Shown piece by piece: positions 44,411 through 45,104 of a DNA stretch of 45,104 nucleotides (positions within the stretch are counted from its first letter, which is position 1; every line of letters starts with the position of its first letter). The position numbers and the translations under genes were made by a program. Source of the stretch: Nereida ignava (GTDB lineage: Bacteria; Pseudomonadota; Alphaproteobacteria; Rhodobacterales; Rhodobacteraceae); assembly GCF_001049735.1 (NCBI RefSeq), contig NZ_CVPC01000001.1, positions 1 to 45,104 of the forward strand, read 5' to 3'. The notes beneath the pieces were generated by a model, which saw only the letters and a list, made by a program, of their open reading frames with translations, was not told where the DNA came from and did no database searches.

Positions 44411-45104
44411 TGATGGGGTGGATGCTCCCTCCCACAACGGCATCGCAATGTGCCAGACTGGCTTTGTTGGAAGTCAGTTCAAAAGAAAGGAAACATCCAT
44501 GTCAGATATTAGCATTCTGGCCATCGACCTTGCAAAGCACTCGTTTCAGGTTTGCGCTACGACGGCAGAAGGCGTCGTCAAATTCAATCGCAAGTATTCG
44601 CGTGGAAAGCTGAGCCAGCTCTTGGCGGAACACTCGAGTTGCCTCGTTGCGATGGAAGCCTGTGCGACCAGCCATTGGTGGGGCCGATATGCACAAGAAG
44701 CCGGTCATGAGGTGAGGCTCATCCCGCCGATCTATGTGAAACCCTTCGTCAAACGCTCCGCCAAGAATGACGCCAACGACGCTGCGGCGATTGCAACGGC
44801 GGTGCGTCAACCCGGCATGCGGTTTGTTCAGGTCAAAAGCCAAGAACAGCAAACCCACGCTATGCTCTTTCGCACGCATCAGACCTTAACCCGCCAGAGG
44901 GCGACATTGATCACGACCTTGCGTGGTCATTTTGCCGAGCATGGGATCATTGTCGCCAAAGGAGACGCCGCACTCCTGGCCTACGAAGACACAATGGAAG
45001 CTCAAGAAGGCGCTATGCCGGATTTGGTACGCGAGACCGCGCGCCTGTACTATCACCACATGGCTCAGCTGGCTCAGACAATCGCCACCTTGGAACGCCA
45101 AATG
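44411..45104 (+). mobile_element. IS110-family insertion sequence (left part), inserted in nhaA
   Basis: The nhaA homology ends at about 44410. Element DNA then begins near TGATGGGGTGGATGCTCC, followed by 88 bases of leader and the transposase gene, which runs past the window end. The leader is short. In the IS110 group the bridge RNA lies in a long region before the transposase, whereas IS1111-type elements carry it after the gene; the short left flank therefore favours the IS1111 type. The exact end needs the right junction. Confidence 0.75.
44499..45104 (+). CDS. IS110/IS1111-family transposase, N-terminal part
   Basis: 202 codons to the window end, starting ATG 44499 with AAAGGA eight bases upstream. 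It carries the RuvC-like DEDD catalytic residues: Asp10 (LAIDLAKHSFQV), Glu53 (LVAMEACATSHWWG), Asp91/Asp94 (KNDANDAAAIA). RLIPPIYVKPFVKRSAKNDA and QQTHAMLFRTHQTLTRQR are typical of the family. The C-terminal domain with the catalytic Ser lies outside. Such enzymes act with a guide (bridge) RNA that selects target and donor. The frame is open without stops, so the element may still be active. Confidence 0.9.
   Translation, partial: MSDISILAIDLAKHSFQVCATTAEGVVKFNRKYSRGKLSQLLAEHSSCLVAMEACATSHWWGRYAQEAGHEVRLIPPIYVKPFVKRSAKNDANDAAAIATAVRQPGMRFVQVKSQEQQTHAMLFRTHQTLTRQRATLITTLRGHFAEHGIIVAKGDAALLAYEDTMEAQEGAMPDLVRETARLYYHHMAQLAQTIATLERQM

Noticed and set aside
44134-44613. 159-codon frame antisense to nhaA and entering the IS element
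   Set aside because: It opposes conserved NhaA sequence and overlaps the transposase in another frame.

Overview
The window reads as chromosome of an alphaproteobacterium of the Rhodobacteraceae (marine Roseobacter type). This rests on gene content and order: a PccR-type short-chain acyl-CoA regulator beside pccB/pccA/mcm with small unknown genes in between, betC-betB, a class A RNase P RNA, a cysteine-free L33, and many Rhodobacterales-style small lipoproteins. A genus cannot be assigned from what I can see.

Layout. 1-966: right end of an integrated phage- or plasmid-like element (C-terminus of a P4/D5-type primase-helicase, an iteron-like TGTAG repeat cluster, then about 600 bp without a gene). 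967-6869, minus strand: one tight gene set running from a 27-residue membrane micro-ORF through xpaC-like, telA-like (split by one in-frame amber codon), a DUF2927-like lipoprotein, SPFH-GYF and zinc-ribbon genes to dtd; a TerC-family gene (6949-7776) lies just upstream on the same strand. 7874-17386: housekeeping (rluB, tadA, gatCA, a lipoprotein with an excalibur-like end, an amidase, rnpB, a PAS-like protein, rpmG, a Bax-inhibitor-1 family protein, a quinone oxidoreductase, an XRE regulator). 17496-26259: hisN-like phosphatase, CAP lipoprotein, mgtE, 5-formyl-THF cyclo-ligase, YmdB-like phosphodiesterase, two SLC13 permeases placed tail to tail, and yebC.

26357-30820 is a compact four-gene unit: LysE-type exporter, EamA/DMT permease, choline sulfatase and betaine-aldehyde dehydrogenase. 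It can convert choline-O-sulfate to choline and betaine aldehyde to glycine betaine, but the choline dehydrogenase (betA) needed between them is not in the window. After a secreted nuclease comes the propionate region, 31543-43377: pccR, a Bcr/CflA-type MFS exporter, pccB, three small unknown genes, pccA, a GT-C-like membrane protein, an opposed DUF4174 gene, and methylmalonyl-CoA mutase. Propionyl-CoA carboxylase and mutase take propionyl-CoA through methylmalonyl-CoA to succinyl-CoA. Perfect TTTGCAAA boxes, the known PccR recognition element, lie directly upstream of pccR, with related boxes upstream of pccB and inside the cluster.

The right end is a second mobile-element scar: an IS110-family element inserted into nhaA and removed its 5' part. 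Its transposase runs off the window. The points most worth following are the amber-split telA inside the XpaC/TelA/SPFH module with its micro-ORF, the PccR boxes and small genes of the pcc cluster, the iteron-like array, and the nhaA::IS110 junction.
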